Under the pieces are notes generated by a model. That model searched no databases. It was not told the origin of the DNA and saw only the letters and a list, made by a program, of their open reading frames with translations. From contig OU744452.1 in the NCBI GenBank assembly GCA_916610825.1, positions 903,543-967,542 of the forward strand: a stretch of 64,000 nucleotides of DNA, given 5' to 3'. Position 1 is the stretch's first letter; each line of letters starts with the position of its first letter. The position numbers and the translations under genes are program-made. This DNA is from Haliclystus octoradiatus (Eukaryota; Cnidaria; Staurozoa; Stauromedusae; Haliclystidae). Positions 21,813-33,598 of this stretch are shown one piece after another.

Positions 21813-24800
21813 TTAGTAGTCATCAATATTGAAGAACAGACAGCAGGAAAAGATCATTCCAAGCAGCTAGAAATTAAACAAATCGCAACATGTCAATAGG
21901 GCATAACCAACAATGATATATCTACAGTTTTAAACTGTGGCTACTGATGTCAGTGTGTAACTACACAGTCAAACCTGTTATAAAAGTCACCTGTCTATAG
22001 TGGTCAGTCTTGCAGTGTCTCAAATAATATTTCATATTGAATCAACACTGGATATTAAAGCAACCTGTACATAGTGGTCAATTTATCTATCTCTCTCTCG
22101 TAGCTGGCTGTTATCTACAGGTTTCACTGTACCAAAACAACCATTTGAGATCTGGCTGATAACGTTTTCAAGTGGGTCAATACAAGTTTTCCCTAACTTA
22201 GCATGGAGCTTTCTTTGCAACTATGTCGAATTTAGCAGTATACCGTATACAAATAGTATTTCCAAATGATAGAGATTTGAGATGAAATATGTTTTTTTAG
22301 CACACTCACTTCCTCTTCATTCAATCTATTTTTATCATTTTGCTGAAATTCTCCAATCACTCATTTCCTGCAACAGTATATAGCGATGACAAATTAATTT
22401 ATCCAGTTACCTGAATACATCCAATACCAATGGCGCTTGCTGCGATGTAAAGTAAATGGTCTTCTGCGTATTCTTCTAATGCGCTTGTGCAGCCTTTCTG
22501 GTGTAACATAGTGGCACTTAAAGTTGCAGATGATCTGGCAACGTCACAACTTCCTACTGACGTTGATTCTTTACAACACGTACTCGGATAGTAATAAGCC
22601 CCGCTGCTTTCTCTGTACTTTGAGCCTGTGTACGTATCAAGGCCAGACGCACCACAGCATTTGAGCTAAATCAAAACATCAGAATTATGACACTGTTGCG
22701 TTATAGTTCAAGTTATATATGCATTGTTGTCATCATTGACCTGACGAGTTAATATGGTCATCTCTAGTGTGACACTCTGGTGTGACACCCCTGACAATCC
22801 TCCTTGAAATATCAACAGGTAGAAAACTGTTTCAACTTTTTGTTCAAGTCTAAAGTAGTAAAATTAAAATTAATATTTTGATATTGGAGATAAATAGAAT
22901 ACCAATTGCTTCTTTATGACGTCAGCAGAGGGGGAATATTATTATGCTTGCTTAAATCATTATTAAGGGAGTAAGCGCTCTTCTGTCTACTATGAAGCAC
23001 TTAATTTTGTCCACATATTCTCATTGCACTTATTTGTAAATAGAGACTGGCAAGGGAATTTTCAGCCCAGAGGAGCCCTCGGAACAGGCCTCTGGAACAT
23101 TTCCCTGGCTACGCCCGCAGTATTTGGATGATGACTATTGATCAATGCACAATTTAGACACACAAATGTAACTTGTATTCAATTTACATACGCGGTTCAG
23201 ACACCCCCCCCCCCCAATGCCCCATCAGCTGAGACTTACTTCTTAGCCCTGACTACACATGGTCGACTTACTTCTTTCTGCAGTGTGTTGATGGTATGAT
23301 CCAGATCAATGTCATTTGTTGAGTATTGAGTTTTAATGATTGTTTCCAGTTCATTATTAATCTCCTCTTTAATCTACGATATCCATCAACGGAAATATAT
23401 TCATATATCTTTAAACACAGAAAAAGGCGAGATAAATAAATCGATCTTGAGTCTAACCTTGTCTCTGAATAAAAATCCCAAAACACCAGCGGCAATCTCA
23501 GCGCAGAAGATAATCAATAAAAATGTGAAGAACTGCAATGCAATATGCGGAGACCATGTAAAATATTCTGTCAACAACACATACAGACTCATTTGATATC
23601 AGTCAACAACACATGGTTACTTACTGTTCCCAGGAGGCATTTACTTTCTCTGATAGCACCGCAACATCCACAGAAACCAACAAGAACAACAAGTGCCCCA
23701 GCCCCCATTAAAATCGCGGCAGGGATTTCAAATGTGTATTTTCCCATTACAGAGTTATATGTCCCAGGATCAACATGGATCCAAATGCCGACACCAAGAG
23801 CTGCCAGTCCTGCGAGCTGCAATCAAACCGTTAAAATGGCAATTAATTATGTATCTAAGTGAAAATGCATTCCCGCTCGAAAAAAATGTATATAATAATA
23901 ACGCATATTAAATAATTCCATTATCATTTTGATGCAAAATAAAGCATAACAACAACAAATAATTCATTTGGTGAGTATAAGAATAAGATAGGCGTAATTA
24001 ATTAGAGTATCCTATGCCTAGGAAAGCAGGTACGATTAACAAGGAACTTTTAAAACACAAGTTAGAAGTTGTATGCCCTATTCAGGTATATGATTCTAAA
24101 AATAATGATTAACGTCATTAACCATTCAAGCCTTGGTCAGCATTTTAGGGTTGGCCTGCGGCTCACAGTTAGTACTGGTTTTGCGGCCGCTTTTTCATTT
24201 GCGGACACCGGTGTGTCGTTTCCGGCAAAACAAGAGCCGCATCGTGGGATAAAAGGCAACGCGAAAACCTCTTATTTTGAGAAGAATACAAACACATTAA
24301 TGTCTCATTAAAATTAAGTAATTGCAATATCACAACAAGATCACAATGAAGTATTCTGTAGTTTTAATGCTCGTTTATATTAATTGCATTCAAATATATT
24401 TTATTGAACCAAAACATTAATTGTAACACGAAACAATTCAACCGTAAAATTTGCCTTTCACATGAAAATTTAAATGAAATAACATTAATGAAACATCCGA
24501 CACACATCTTTGTAATAATAGCAAAGATAATCTCAGCTAAGCGCTCTGTGTCTTTCCAACTGCTCAAATGAAGTTGCCATCGTTACGAAATAAAAATAAG
24601 CGAAAAAGGCACAGACAATCAGAGCAATCTCGGAGGGATTAATTTTCATGTAGTATGTCATTTAAAACAGCGAACATTTGGAACAGTTTACATTTGATCA
24701 AGATGATAGGCATCACACATATAATTATTTCTGAATTTGTGATAGCACTTGTAAGATTTTTGAATTCCTTAAATCTAAATTGAATATATTTACCACCCAA

Positions 24801-24957
24801 ATTGGAGGCAGGTCATAAATGTCAACAATTACAAAAGAACCTCTTTATTTTATCGTGAAAATATGAGACATCATTTCAATTGCTTACTAATACTCACCCA
24901 AAATACGAATGTGAAAGAGAAGAGTAAATATTTGATGCATGTTATACTGCTCCCCAT
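21813..24957 (-). CDS. Tetraspanin B, 6 exons, complete, convergent with tetraspanin A
   Basis: Exons in transcription order: 24898-24957, 23625-23816, 23458-23532, 23272-23373, 22411-22665, 21813-21866; all phase 0, 245 aa. The start MGSSITCIKYLLFSFTFVFW is like that of tetraspanin A. Exons 2 and 3 are exactly 64 and 25 codons in both genes. The large loop has CCG (146-148), CC (173-174), C183 and C202. The intron that splits the loop before GC in tetraspanin A is absent here, so exon 5 carries 85 codons. The C-terminus is FFNIDDY, lacking the YXX-hydrophobic sorting signal of the neighbour, so trafficking may differ. It is an ancient tandem, inverted duplicate of A. Its start faces the PPP1R15 gene across about 0.8 kb. 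Confidence 0.93.
21964..22135 (-). mobile_element. MITE-like element, longer copy
   Basis: Flanked by ACAGTCAAACCTGTTATAA on the left and CTACAGGTTTCACTGTA on the right, matching the termini at 4303-4409, with the core GGTCAATTTATCTATCTCTC in reverse orientation. An internal duplication of the CACCTGTCTATAGTGGTCA block is visible. It lies in the last intron of tetraspanin B. Confidence 0.65.
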
Positions 24958-25081
24958 CGTTGGAAGTTTTGAGAAGTAATTTGAGCGCTAAGTTGACATC
25001 AGTTTGAGATGAAAGCTAAATTTGAAATGCACACATTCGGCCCTTGCTAGCGGTCTCTTGCGGCTACAATTGCGGGATATA

Positions 25082-25130
25082 ATCAATGCCCTCCTATTGG
25101 TCATATGCTAATCACGTGACTCAGAAATGT
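25082..25130. promoter_or_regulatory. CCAAT box and CACGTG E-box near tetraspanin B start
   Basis: An inverted CCAAT box (ATTGG, 25096-25100) is followed by TCACGTGAC (25122-25130), a palindromic E-box of the USF/TFEB type. Both are 140-175 bp upstream of the tetraspanin B start codon, in the region shared with the divergent PPP1R15 gene. Function is inferred from motif identity only. Confidence 0.35.
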
Positions 25131-25381
25131 GGTAAATAAGCCGCCGTTTCAAGAGATAAAATATTTTGAATATTTTTATCAATGGACAATAAGCGAAATC
25201 AGATACCAGTCGAATTGAAGAGAAAGGATTGAGTTATAAGATAAACCATCATAGAAATAATTGCTATTTTCACCCCCATTGTTGGGTCAATCAAATTCAC
25301 TCAAGCTAGATGCGACTTTAGGGATTTGGGGCGTTAAAAGCAAATTGGGACAAATAGGGGATGTTCCCGTGAAGAGACCTT

Positions 25382-25411
25382 TGACGTCACTACTTCTGAA
25401 TCTGATGCAAT
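25382..25411 (+). promoter_or_regulatory. CRE and AARE (ATF4/C-EBP) sites upstream of PPP1R15
   Basis: TGACGTCA at 25382-25389 is a full palindromic CRE/ATF site. TGATGCAAT at 25403-25411 is the exact reverse complement of ATTGCATCA, the CHOP-type amino acid response element bound by ATF4-C/EBP dimers. They lie about 360-390 bp upstream of the main PPP1R15 ATG. Vertebrate PPP1R15A is induced by ATF4 in the integrated stress response, so the placement makes sense. Confidence 0.5.
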
Positions 25412-25531
25412 AAGGAAGACTGGGTACGACCATGACCAACACCATTCACAATTTAATATCAAAAAACAAGGAGGAAGGATTTTACTAACGAAAGCTACCA
25501 CCGTTTTACTATTTTAATCAGAATTATATCA

Positions 25532-25717
25532 ATGGATGTTTCGCCAAACAGCATTATTCTTACATCAAAGCTTACTGTAGTCTCGAAATTGATTATCAAC
25601 GGAGAATATTGGTCTTATAGTTTTTAATAAGTTGGTCACAAACTCACAAGTAATGGCGCTCTCATGGTTACAAAATTGGCATCGTATTTCAGCCACTGAA
25701 AATTGAAGTAAATGTAA
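25532..25717 (+). promoter_or_regulatory. Cluster of upstream ORFs in the PPP1R15 leader
   Basis: Four ATGs precede the main start. uORF1 runs 25532-25627 (31 codons plus stop). uORF2 runs 25653-25706 (17 codons plus stop) and has G at -3 and G at +4, a strong initiation context. uORF3, 25664-25699, overlaps it in another frame. 25712-25717 is a minimal ATG-TAA. Vertebrate GADD34 and CReP mRNAs use uORFs to escape repression when eIF2alpha is phosphorylated. The transcription start is unknown, so inclusion of all four in the mRNA is inferred. Confidence 0.55.
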
Positions 25718-25770
25718 TTCAATTCCCTGTCTATTTACAATATTATTATAATTATTTAATTGAGAAGACA

Positions 25771-28025
25771 ATGAATGAAATTATGTTGCTTGAAATTGGT
25801 AGCAAGAAAGATTATAGTGGCCATGCAGCCCTCCATGTGTTGGCAACAATGTTGAGCTTTTCTGTTCACGTTTTATTGAGATGTTATCATTTGATCTCGT
25901 GGCTTTTTCCATTAACACTCCCTATTAGGTTTGAAACCAAAGCTACAGAAGCTAGTATAATGGAAAGTCATGATTCATATAGTAAGTTGAAATTTAGATA
26001 GATTCATTCATTTTTATTATTAGCTAATTGCCTATGTGATAGCTTAATTATTTGCCCCCTTTCCCTGCTCCTTCTGGTTAGCAAGTATTCCCGTATGCTG
26101 GATATGAAGGAAGGTCGACTCAATAAAAATTAAGAACAACAACACCAGTTTAATTTGATCTATAGTTTCTTGTCAGCACGTGCGTCATGTCTTGATTTCG
26201 CATCAGAAAATTTCAATCAAATATATTTTTTATATCATAAAAACTTATTGTGGCAAAATCAACCCAATGAATCAACTGGCAACATTTGACAAACACTAGA
26301 ATTCACCATAAAAACAATCAATTTATTTTGTTTCCTAGAAGATGTATACAAGTCACCCCGTACGCACTTTTGTTTGTCTGTTGGGGGACATAACCCATTA
26401 CTGACAGAACCACTAATTTTACAAACGGGGGCAGAATCTGGCATTTATCAACAGTAAGATTTCTTGAACAGTTTAGACTGGTTCTGAACTAACTATATAA
26501 CTTTAATTCATTAAAGTGTCTTAATTACCAAAAAATACACAAATTAATTTCTCAAGTATTTCTGTCACTGTTATAACCATGATATTACGCAGACCCTACT
26601 AATCATAAAAAACAGATTTGGCTGCACGCAGGCTACGTATAACGTAGATCATGTATTTTTTCATTGAGTAAAAAATCTGTCTGAAGATCACAGTGAAATG
26701 TGTGAAACTTGAGTAACAGTAAAGAATGTGTATTCTTTGACTCTTTCGCCATATATTATTATTAATTATAATGATATCATAATAAAATTTATGTTTATTT
26801 AAAATAGCAGATAATAAAGGGCTCTATGTCTTCATTTGACAGAGCGGTAAATAATAATAATGCTAAGATTTATATAGCTCTTATAACGAATGTGACTTAA
26901 AACAATAAAATCATTTCATAATTGGTTTATAACACACCTGGCATATTTTCCTTGTGTCTAAAATACGGATTTAAAGGCATCAAATTGACCAGCAGCTGTT
27001 GTGCTTGGTCTTTGGATATGCACCGACTAAATCAGTCTAATTCACCACACTACTTGTGGCTTGAAAAATGGCGTTCACTTTAAGCCTGCAAGATGCGATG
27101 GTCAATTTTATGCCTTTGACCAATCATCTGCAGGAACAACATTTAAGAATTTTATAATGCTTTTTATAACTTATTTAAGTGGCCACTATCTAATAGCCAA
27201 TAGCATTTATAATGAGGTGTAAATGTCTGTTGTTTCGCTGTCATTGTTGATGTTTCAAAGTTTGATGAGTTCTATTTTTTGTTTGTTTTAGAAAATGATG
27301 TCACCGTAGACAATACGGAACATATCTCATGCCTGTCGTCATCTCAGGAATGCACAAACAAACAGGCAATGATAGGCAATAATATCATCATGTTGAGGAA
27401 AACAAATGAATCAAATGCCCAAATAAGGTATTTCATAGACACTAGTATGGCACTTGATCAGGTACAAGCGACTGAAGCCTTACTGGATGGCATCGGTAGT
27501 AATTGTCGTTCAATCATGGATGACATGATGACACAAATGGTATGCCATAAGCGGCAATCTATATCATGGTGTATATCATTCAACTGTACTACCAATGATG
27601 CAGACATTCAAAACAATGCTGCAAATACCACATGGACTGATTCTGACTCTGATTGGAGTGACGAGGAAGATTTTGAAATCGCATTTGATTGTAATGCACC
27701 GTGTAATGATATCGTCACGTATGCAAGCGGGACATCAGCTGATGCCGTATCTAATAATAGTAACAGCACGCAACGTTTGACACATTTACTATCTGGCAAT
27801 AAAGACATAAAACGACCACTTAAACATGTTAGGTTTGTAGAGGACTCTCAATTAGCCACGGTGCATGTCATGAGGGCGTGGTCATATGCTTACCGACAAT
27901 GCCGCAGGGGACCCTGGCAAGGGTTCGCTAGAGATAGAGCTCATTTTAATATGACCATTGGAAGGGTCGGACGGCTTCTAGAGCCAATACTAAACAAGCG
28001 TTTAAAGCAGCAGGCTGTTTTATAA
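25771..28025 (+). CDS. PPP1R15: PPP1R15-like (GADD34/CReP) eIF2alpha phosphatase targeting subunit, 2 exons
   Basis: Exons 25771-25981 and 27292-28025 (TAA), joined in phase 1 to give 314 aa. Exon 1 encodes a hydrophobic/amphipathic stretch at ~19-52 (LATMLSFSVHVLLRCYHLIS), where GADD34 and CReP have their ER-associating region. Exon 2 has an acidic Trp motif at ~185-198 (WTDSDSDWSDEEDF). The diagnostic C-terminus holds the PP1-docking VRF (250-252), then W...RRGPWQGFARDRAHF, which corresponds to the conserved vertebrate segment that recruits actin and eIF2alpha. The role is to hold PP1 on phosphorylated eIF2alpha and end translational arrest. The start ATG has A at -3. The leader has uORFs, and CRE/AARE sites lie upstream. 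It converges on the P450 gene. Confidence 0.87.
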
Positions 28026-28033
28026 ATGTATTC

Positions 28034-28039
28034 AATAAA
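28034..28039 (+). terminator. Poly(A) signal of PPP1R15
   Basis: AATAAA begins 9 bp after the stop codon. Only 128 bp separate this stop from the stop of the convergent P450 gene, so the 3' UTRs of the two genes must be short or overlap. Confidence 0.6.
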
Positions 28040-28153
28040 TAGAATAACTGACAAAATTATTTTCATAGTATTATTATTATTAAGGTGAATACAAATGAAA
28101 ACGCCATTCATACATAATCTAGATTGCTTTAGATTGATGACTTTATCCTGATC

Positions 28154-31100
28154 TCAATCAATCCGTTTTTCAATGGTAACATTGTATCTCTTTGGTACAT
28201 TTGTTAGACCAAGGATTCCTTCTAAAGATGGAAGATCTTCACCATGAGGCTGTTGTATATTGAAGTGATGAAACACTCTTGAAAATATTAAAAACAATTG
28301 CATTCTTCCTTGAATTTCTCCTATACACGATCTCGCACCGGCTGAGAATGGTAATATGCTGACGGAAGACAACGCCCTCAATTTACCATCCTCGTCTATG
28401 AAACGATTGGGATCAAACTCAGATGGTCGTTCCCATTCCCTTTCATCGTAGTGTATACCCCATAGATTTAACAGCACTTGACAACCCTTTGGTATAATTA
28501 AACCATCAACTTTGAAGGTCCGTGTTGCCTTATGCGGCAAACCAAGTGGCGCAAGGGTGCTCATTCTTAATACTTCATTAATAAATGCAAGTAGATATAT
28601 GCAGTCTTGGCGGTGGCTTAAATCCGGTGTGTTCCCTCTACCAACGACCCTGTCTAACTCATCTTGAATACGTTGCTGCACCTTTGGCCAATACAAAGCA
28701 TAGATGAATCCCCATCGTACAGTGTTAGCTGTTGTCTCCACTCCTCCCACCAACATATCACACAGTACTCCTTTGACTTGGTCCATTGTTTCCTTGTGAT
28801 CCTGTTTGTCAAAAAGCGTCATTATAAAACTATCTGAAACATTGCCGTCAAAGTCCCGGATGTAATCATTGATCATTTTAGACGTGATGTCATCTTTTAT
28901 TTGAACAGCCTCTTTTAAAAATCTATTTGATTGCGATGGAAGATACCTCATTACAGGTATGAAATCTAGTACACCTATACCCAGGCCAAGGAACAGAGTA
29001 TCGATTAATGAGGACACCCTGTGGAATTCTTCGTCTGTTTTCTCGTAGGTCTTATCGAGCATCAGCTGTACTAGCGGATTCAAAATTGTCAGATCTAAAA
29101 ATATACAGAATAATTACTTTGAGACTACTGTATTAATGTGATCCAAATGAGTTGAGTTTATAAATATATAAGTGAGATAATAATGGAGGTTGGCCACTGT
29201 CAGGGAGATTATGACTTTGATACGTGTATAGCACTATTGACAGAGCCTCAATGACAAGACCGACCTTGCTCTGTGAAGGTTAAAGGGGGAAATGACCAGT
29301 GGGCTCTGCGCGCTTAGAGACACATGCGTACTTCTGTATTGTTTATGTGCCTGCCTGACACCATGCTGAAACTTGAAATTTTTAAAAGCTGTTTCATAGG
29401 GAATAGTGGGTCCTAACCACAAGTATGGGGAAGGCTGAAGTTCCACAAGAGAGATAGGCGTGGCTGTTGGGCATATGGGGAGCCTTGAACAGTGTCGGGC
29501 ATGCGCAAAACAAGAAAGTTTAGAGCAAGGACAACAATCAACAATCTATTTGAAATTAAACTTTATGTTACAAAATAAATATTCCGAAATTATAGTTTAA
29601 CCTGCTTAATTAATTAAGCGCAATTCGGATACTGTAAATGAAATTTCCATTTATCTGCAACCTGGCATTGCAACGCTATAAACAAGTTTGGATAAGTGCA
29701 AATTCGGATAAATGCAATTAAAATTGTTAGCAGTTTTGATTTGAACACATGAACATGTCATTTGGAATATCAAACCTACCACACACACACACACGCAAGA
29801 GAGGAGTGATGTCGAACTATCCCTTGCCCCGTTCTTGTGTCGTCAGAACCCGTTTTATGATAGGATTTCTTTTACTACATACAGCCTCCACTTCATTTTA
29901 AATAATATAAATGTGTTACGCAAAGGAGGTTATTATGAACTTGAAACACAGCAGATACTTTGATACATTGTAGGGGACATAAATACTATCTATTACGTAA
30001 GAACTGTATCGATTCTATAGAAGGGAGATTAGTTGACCGCGAGAGAACCAGGCGAATATTGCTTTAATGTTAGAATGTTTGAGAAGATTTTCAATCCGAT
30101 CCGAATGTGTTTTAATCCAGAAAAAAAAATTCAGCGTTGAGAATCACAGTGACTGAATCCCGATCGGAGTAATTTAAAATTTTCTACACTTTTTATGATC
30201 ATAACGATATCAATAAAATTAAATGTTAACTCAACCTATAATTATATGAAGGATTTAAAAAACCCGATCAGAATAAATCCTTGAAAAGTCCGTTCCCGAA
30301 ATAAAATATCCATCCCGATTTCGAATACAGTCAGATTGGACTCGGATTTACAGACCTCTGTTATGAAGAGACTTGGTCATTGACTTTCAGCAAAAGTTTT
30401 GTAATAATGGTATACGCACGACGAAATTCCTATCCTATAGTCCTTTATTCACAGTATGACCACCCAACAATTTAATCCACTTCATTCATAAGAATAATAC
30501 CGTTGCAAGAGTTAATCCCTTTTTAAATTGAATTGATAAAGCTGTTTCCTCAAAATATTAAATATTTTTAATAGGCTTTTACATATAGCTTATTTTTGAA
30601 CGAAATCATTAGGTCGTACTTCGTGTGGCTTTATCCAGCAGAGCTAGCATCAAACGTTGTTGACGTGAGCAAGCATTTTGAAGTGATAATAATGTATCAC
30701 AAACATTATCATGACATATATGTAGTTGAACTCACATAGATCTAACGCACTTCATGTTTGCGTTTCACATTCACAATTTACAATGCCCGGAAAAGTTAAT
30801 TCGATCAAAAAGCTGAAGAACACGTTCACCTCGGAGTCTCGTGCCTTTGTTACGCTTGACTTGAATATCTCAGCATTCTTTGTGTGTTGGTTACAGCACG
30901 ACAAACAAAGCAATTTGTGGTAGCCCTTCATGAACTATCGTTTCTTTGTCAACTACACTCTGTCTAAGATGGTTTGCTGCGACCGCTTTGTGAAAGCAAC
31001 TCTATATATAATTGATTTAGGCGAAAGAAGAATTATATGTATTACTTAAAACTGCACATTAATCACAAGATAACCACAACTTACTAATATCCAGCTTCAA

Positions 31101-31592
31101 ATCGAGGTCGCCCTTGTGACGCTCCAATCTCAGAATGAGTTTCTCGCTCTCCCTCGTTGCCATGTCTTCAAAACTGAAATTTCCATGGCCCTTTTTCAAG
31201 CAAACGGACATCGCTTTGCGCAGTTGAATAAACTTGGGACTGTAATCTTGGAAGACTTCATCGTTTTGTTGACTAAATAACTGATGCGCAGTGTAAACAA
31301 AAGGACGCCCAGCGATGGCTGTTTTGTCGACTGTTAAAATCTCCCTTGCTTTTGATATCGAGCTAATAACGATAGTCTCAGCGTTACCAAGCGTAACTGT
31401 CATTAAATCACCATACGTCTTGGCTAACTTTGTCAAACCAATATGTGGAGTTTTACCAATCTGATAAAGGTTTCCAATCAAGGGTAAAGGAAAGGGTCCT
31501 GGTGGTAGCGACGATCGTCTGCGTCCGTTGATTATCAAAGCAATAACTGTTACGACGATGAAGACAATCGCAGTGCCTAGACCGATAACCAT
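28154..31592 (-). CDS. Cytochrome P450, CYP2 clan (CYP17/CYP1-like), 2 exons, complete
   Basis: Exons 31085-31592 and 28154-29094, phase 1 junction, 482 aa. An N-terminal anchor (MVIGLGTAIVFIVVTVIALI) is followed by a basic stop-transfer and the proline hinge LPPGPFPLPLIGN, typical of ER-bound microsomal P450s. The I-helix has GGVETT, the K-helix EVLR (ExxR), the PERF region DPNRF, and the haem loop FSAGARSCIGE with the cysteine ligand. All invariant residues are present, so the enzyme should be active as a monooxygenase using NADPH-P450 reductase. Motif flavour (GVETT, PHKATR, LPSLEGI) is nearer to CYP17/CYP21 and CYP1 than to other families. Substrate unknown. The single intron (29095-31084) falls after helix D/E. 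A two-exon structure is compact for this clan. Confidence 0.94.
29095..31084 (-). other. Intron of the P450 gene
   Basis: GT-AG intron on the minus strand (donor 31079-31084, GTAAGT; acceptor TTTTTAG before 29094). It contains a short (CA)n run near 29780-29795. Nothing else that I recognise lies inside it. Confidence 0.7.
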
Positions 31593-33413
31593 GTTCCTCT
31601 CTGATCTAGATTATTCAATTACACAAACATATTAATTCATAAATATAAATATAGATAATCCAATGTAGAATATATAGAGACAATAGGATATGTACTCATA
31701 TTAAATGTGTCAATTACTTTCAGTTATCAAAAGAGATACTGTCGCTTCCTTCCATGTTTTGTTGTCGGTCAGTAATAAAATATTAGTCAACAGTTAGCCT
31801 ACACTATTACAGGCCTACATCACGATATATGCTTGAAATTAGAATGGGTTTTTCCAAGCATAAGACGCATATAATACACAATTAATTAAACTAAAGAATT
31901 CAGAAAATTACAACTTTTATGGTACATTTTAATTTAATAAACATTAACTCACCTCCTTACTTCAAGGCATGTAAATATTTGCTTTGCAAACTCAATAATT
32001 CGTTTATGTTCTCGTCTTTACAACGTGGACAGCAAGCAATCTATCTTTGCTAAAGACCGTCAAAGAGTCTTAACGATGATGTTTGCCATTATTAGATTGT
32101 ATCTCTTGAAGGAAATATTAATATTCAATCTTATCACAGTCCTATATCTATAACTGTATAGAAGAATACGCTGGCACTGTTCCAACATTACATATGAGCA
32201 ATGCTCGCTTTTGTCGGATACTTATCCGTGCGTTACACGCCTGTGACCCAATCAACTGACTCTTACGGTTTACATATTTTCTGTTAATTCACTTTGCAAC
32301 ATTATGTCAACTCTATTTGTTACGCACATGTAGCCGCAGCATAAAGATTGATATTATCTTGAAAGTATGATAAACAGAACTGAAACGCATTGGGTACTTG
32401 GATTTAACTAAAATCCTTCGTGACTAGCTGGCTACCGTTAGTCTCATCGGATATAGAAACACCCGGCCTCTAGATCATCGTCCATATTTTGTTTGAATTT
32501 TTTCATGATTGTTGGATTGTATCAAATTTAATTCTGAGCAAAGTTAGTTACACTCTTATTAAACGTATAATTATACGATATAACTGACATTTGTGCATCA
32601 GTTTATACAAAGAAAATATTTCCATTTACAATGCGGCAACCGCAATCAGATTAATTTAAAATTGATTATTTATCAAAAATGTAATCGGTGTTCATCTTTC
32701 TTTCTCCTCTTTCATTTCAACAGTTCAATTGAATATATCAATAATAAAGATAACACATTTAAATGAGGCTCCAATCTTTCCGTTGAAACCCGTAGAAGCG
32801 CCCCCAACGAAATTCCTATAATTATACCTGCTATAGCTATAGACTTCATATGAGACTGGTAGAAGGCCTTTAATTCCCTATGTCAATTATAATCATACTT
32901 CTGTAATTTAATCGTGTGTGCATGATATATAGCTATATAGCTCCGGCGTTTAGAAATTCAAATGAAAATGATGCAGGCAAGATTAATGCATTAGATTTGC
33001 CTTGAAATATTCAATGTACTACGTATTATCTCAGCGTAAATAATTCACTGACATTTGTCGCGGGAAATAGGCTGTATACCATTAAGTCGTGTTAATAACG
33101 TTCTTATAAAATCAAAGTTTGTAGTTAAAAACGTGTGTTCCGTGGATGTGTCTGCTACCGTAAATAATTTCAAAAAGCAACTGAACGTCGGACTGATCGG
33201 AACAAATGACAGCTGTGTAGAACAGTAGAAATATCAAAAGCATAATTTACATTGTAAAACGAGACTTGGAGCTCACGAAATAATTCATATTAACAGCTTA
33301 TGTAAAAACTAAATGTTCTGGTAGTATGATTGCTGTCCGTGTAATATATGCATCTAATTTTATTGCAAATATTTTCGGTTGTACCTATATTTAATTAAGG
33401 CAGTTCAAATGTC
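31593..33413. other. Upstream flank of the P450 gene, no gene seen
   Basis: AT-rich sequence with many stops in all frames. It should contain the P450 promoter, but I see no convincing core element. No repeat family from elsewhere in the window was recognised. Confidence 0.5.
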
Positions 33414-33531
33414 TTAGCAATAATTCAATTTCTAAGATATAAAGATAGATAACGGTGCCATTAGTTTTGTCTCAAATATCGTCCATCTCTTTTTGTGAAT
33501 GTGAAATTTAAGTGAACGCACATACAGGGAG
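33414..33531 (-). repeat. Left arm of a ~118-bp inverted repeat
   Basis: From TTAGCAATAATTCAATTTC through CCATCTCTTTTTGTGAATG to CATACAGGGAGA, it is the reverse complement, with scattered mismatches, of 34064-34183. It is part of the decayed LINE locus described at 33599-33965. Confidence 0.8.
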
Positions 33532-33598
33532 ATGTCACGCAACTTCTTACATGTCTTAACGATTTTTTCGCTTCTGCTAACAAGAAAAGTCGGATTGA

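Noticed and set aside
25082..25130. ER stress element (CCAAT-N9-CCACG) upstream of tetraspanin B/PPP1R15
   Set aside because: The order and spacing of the ATTGG and CACGTG motifs do not fit the ERSE consensus on either strand.
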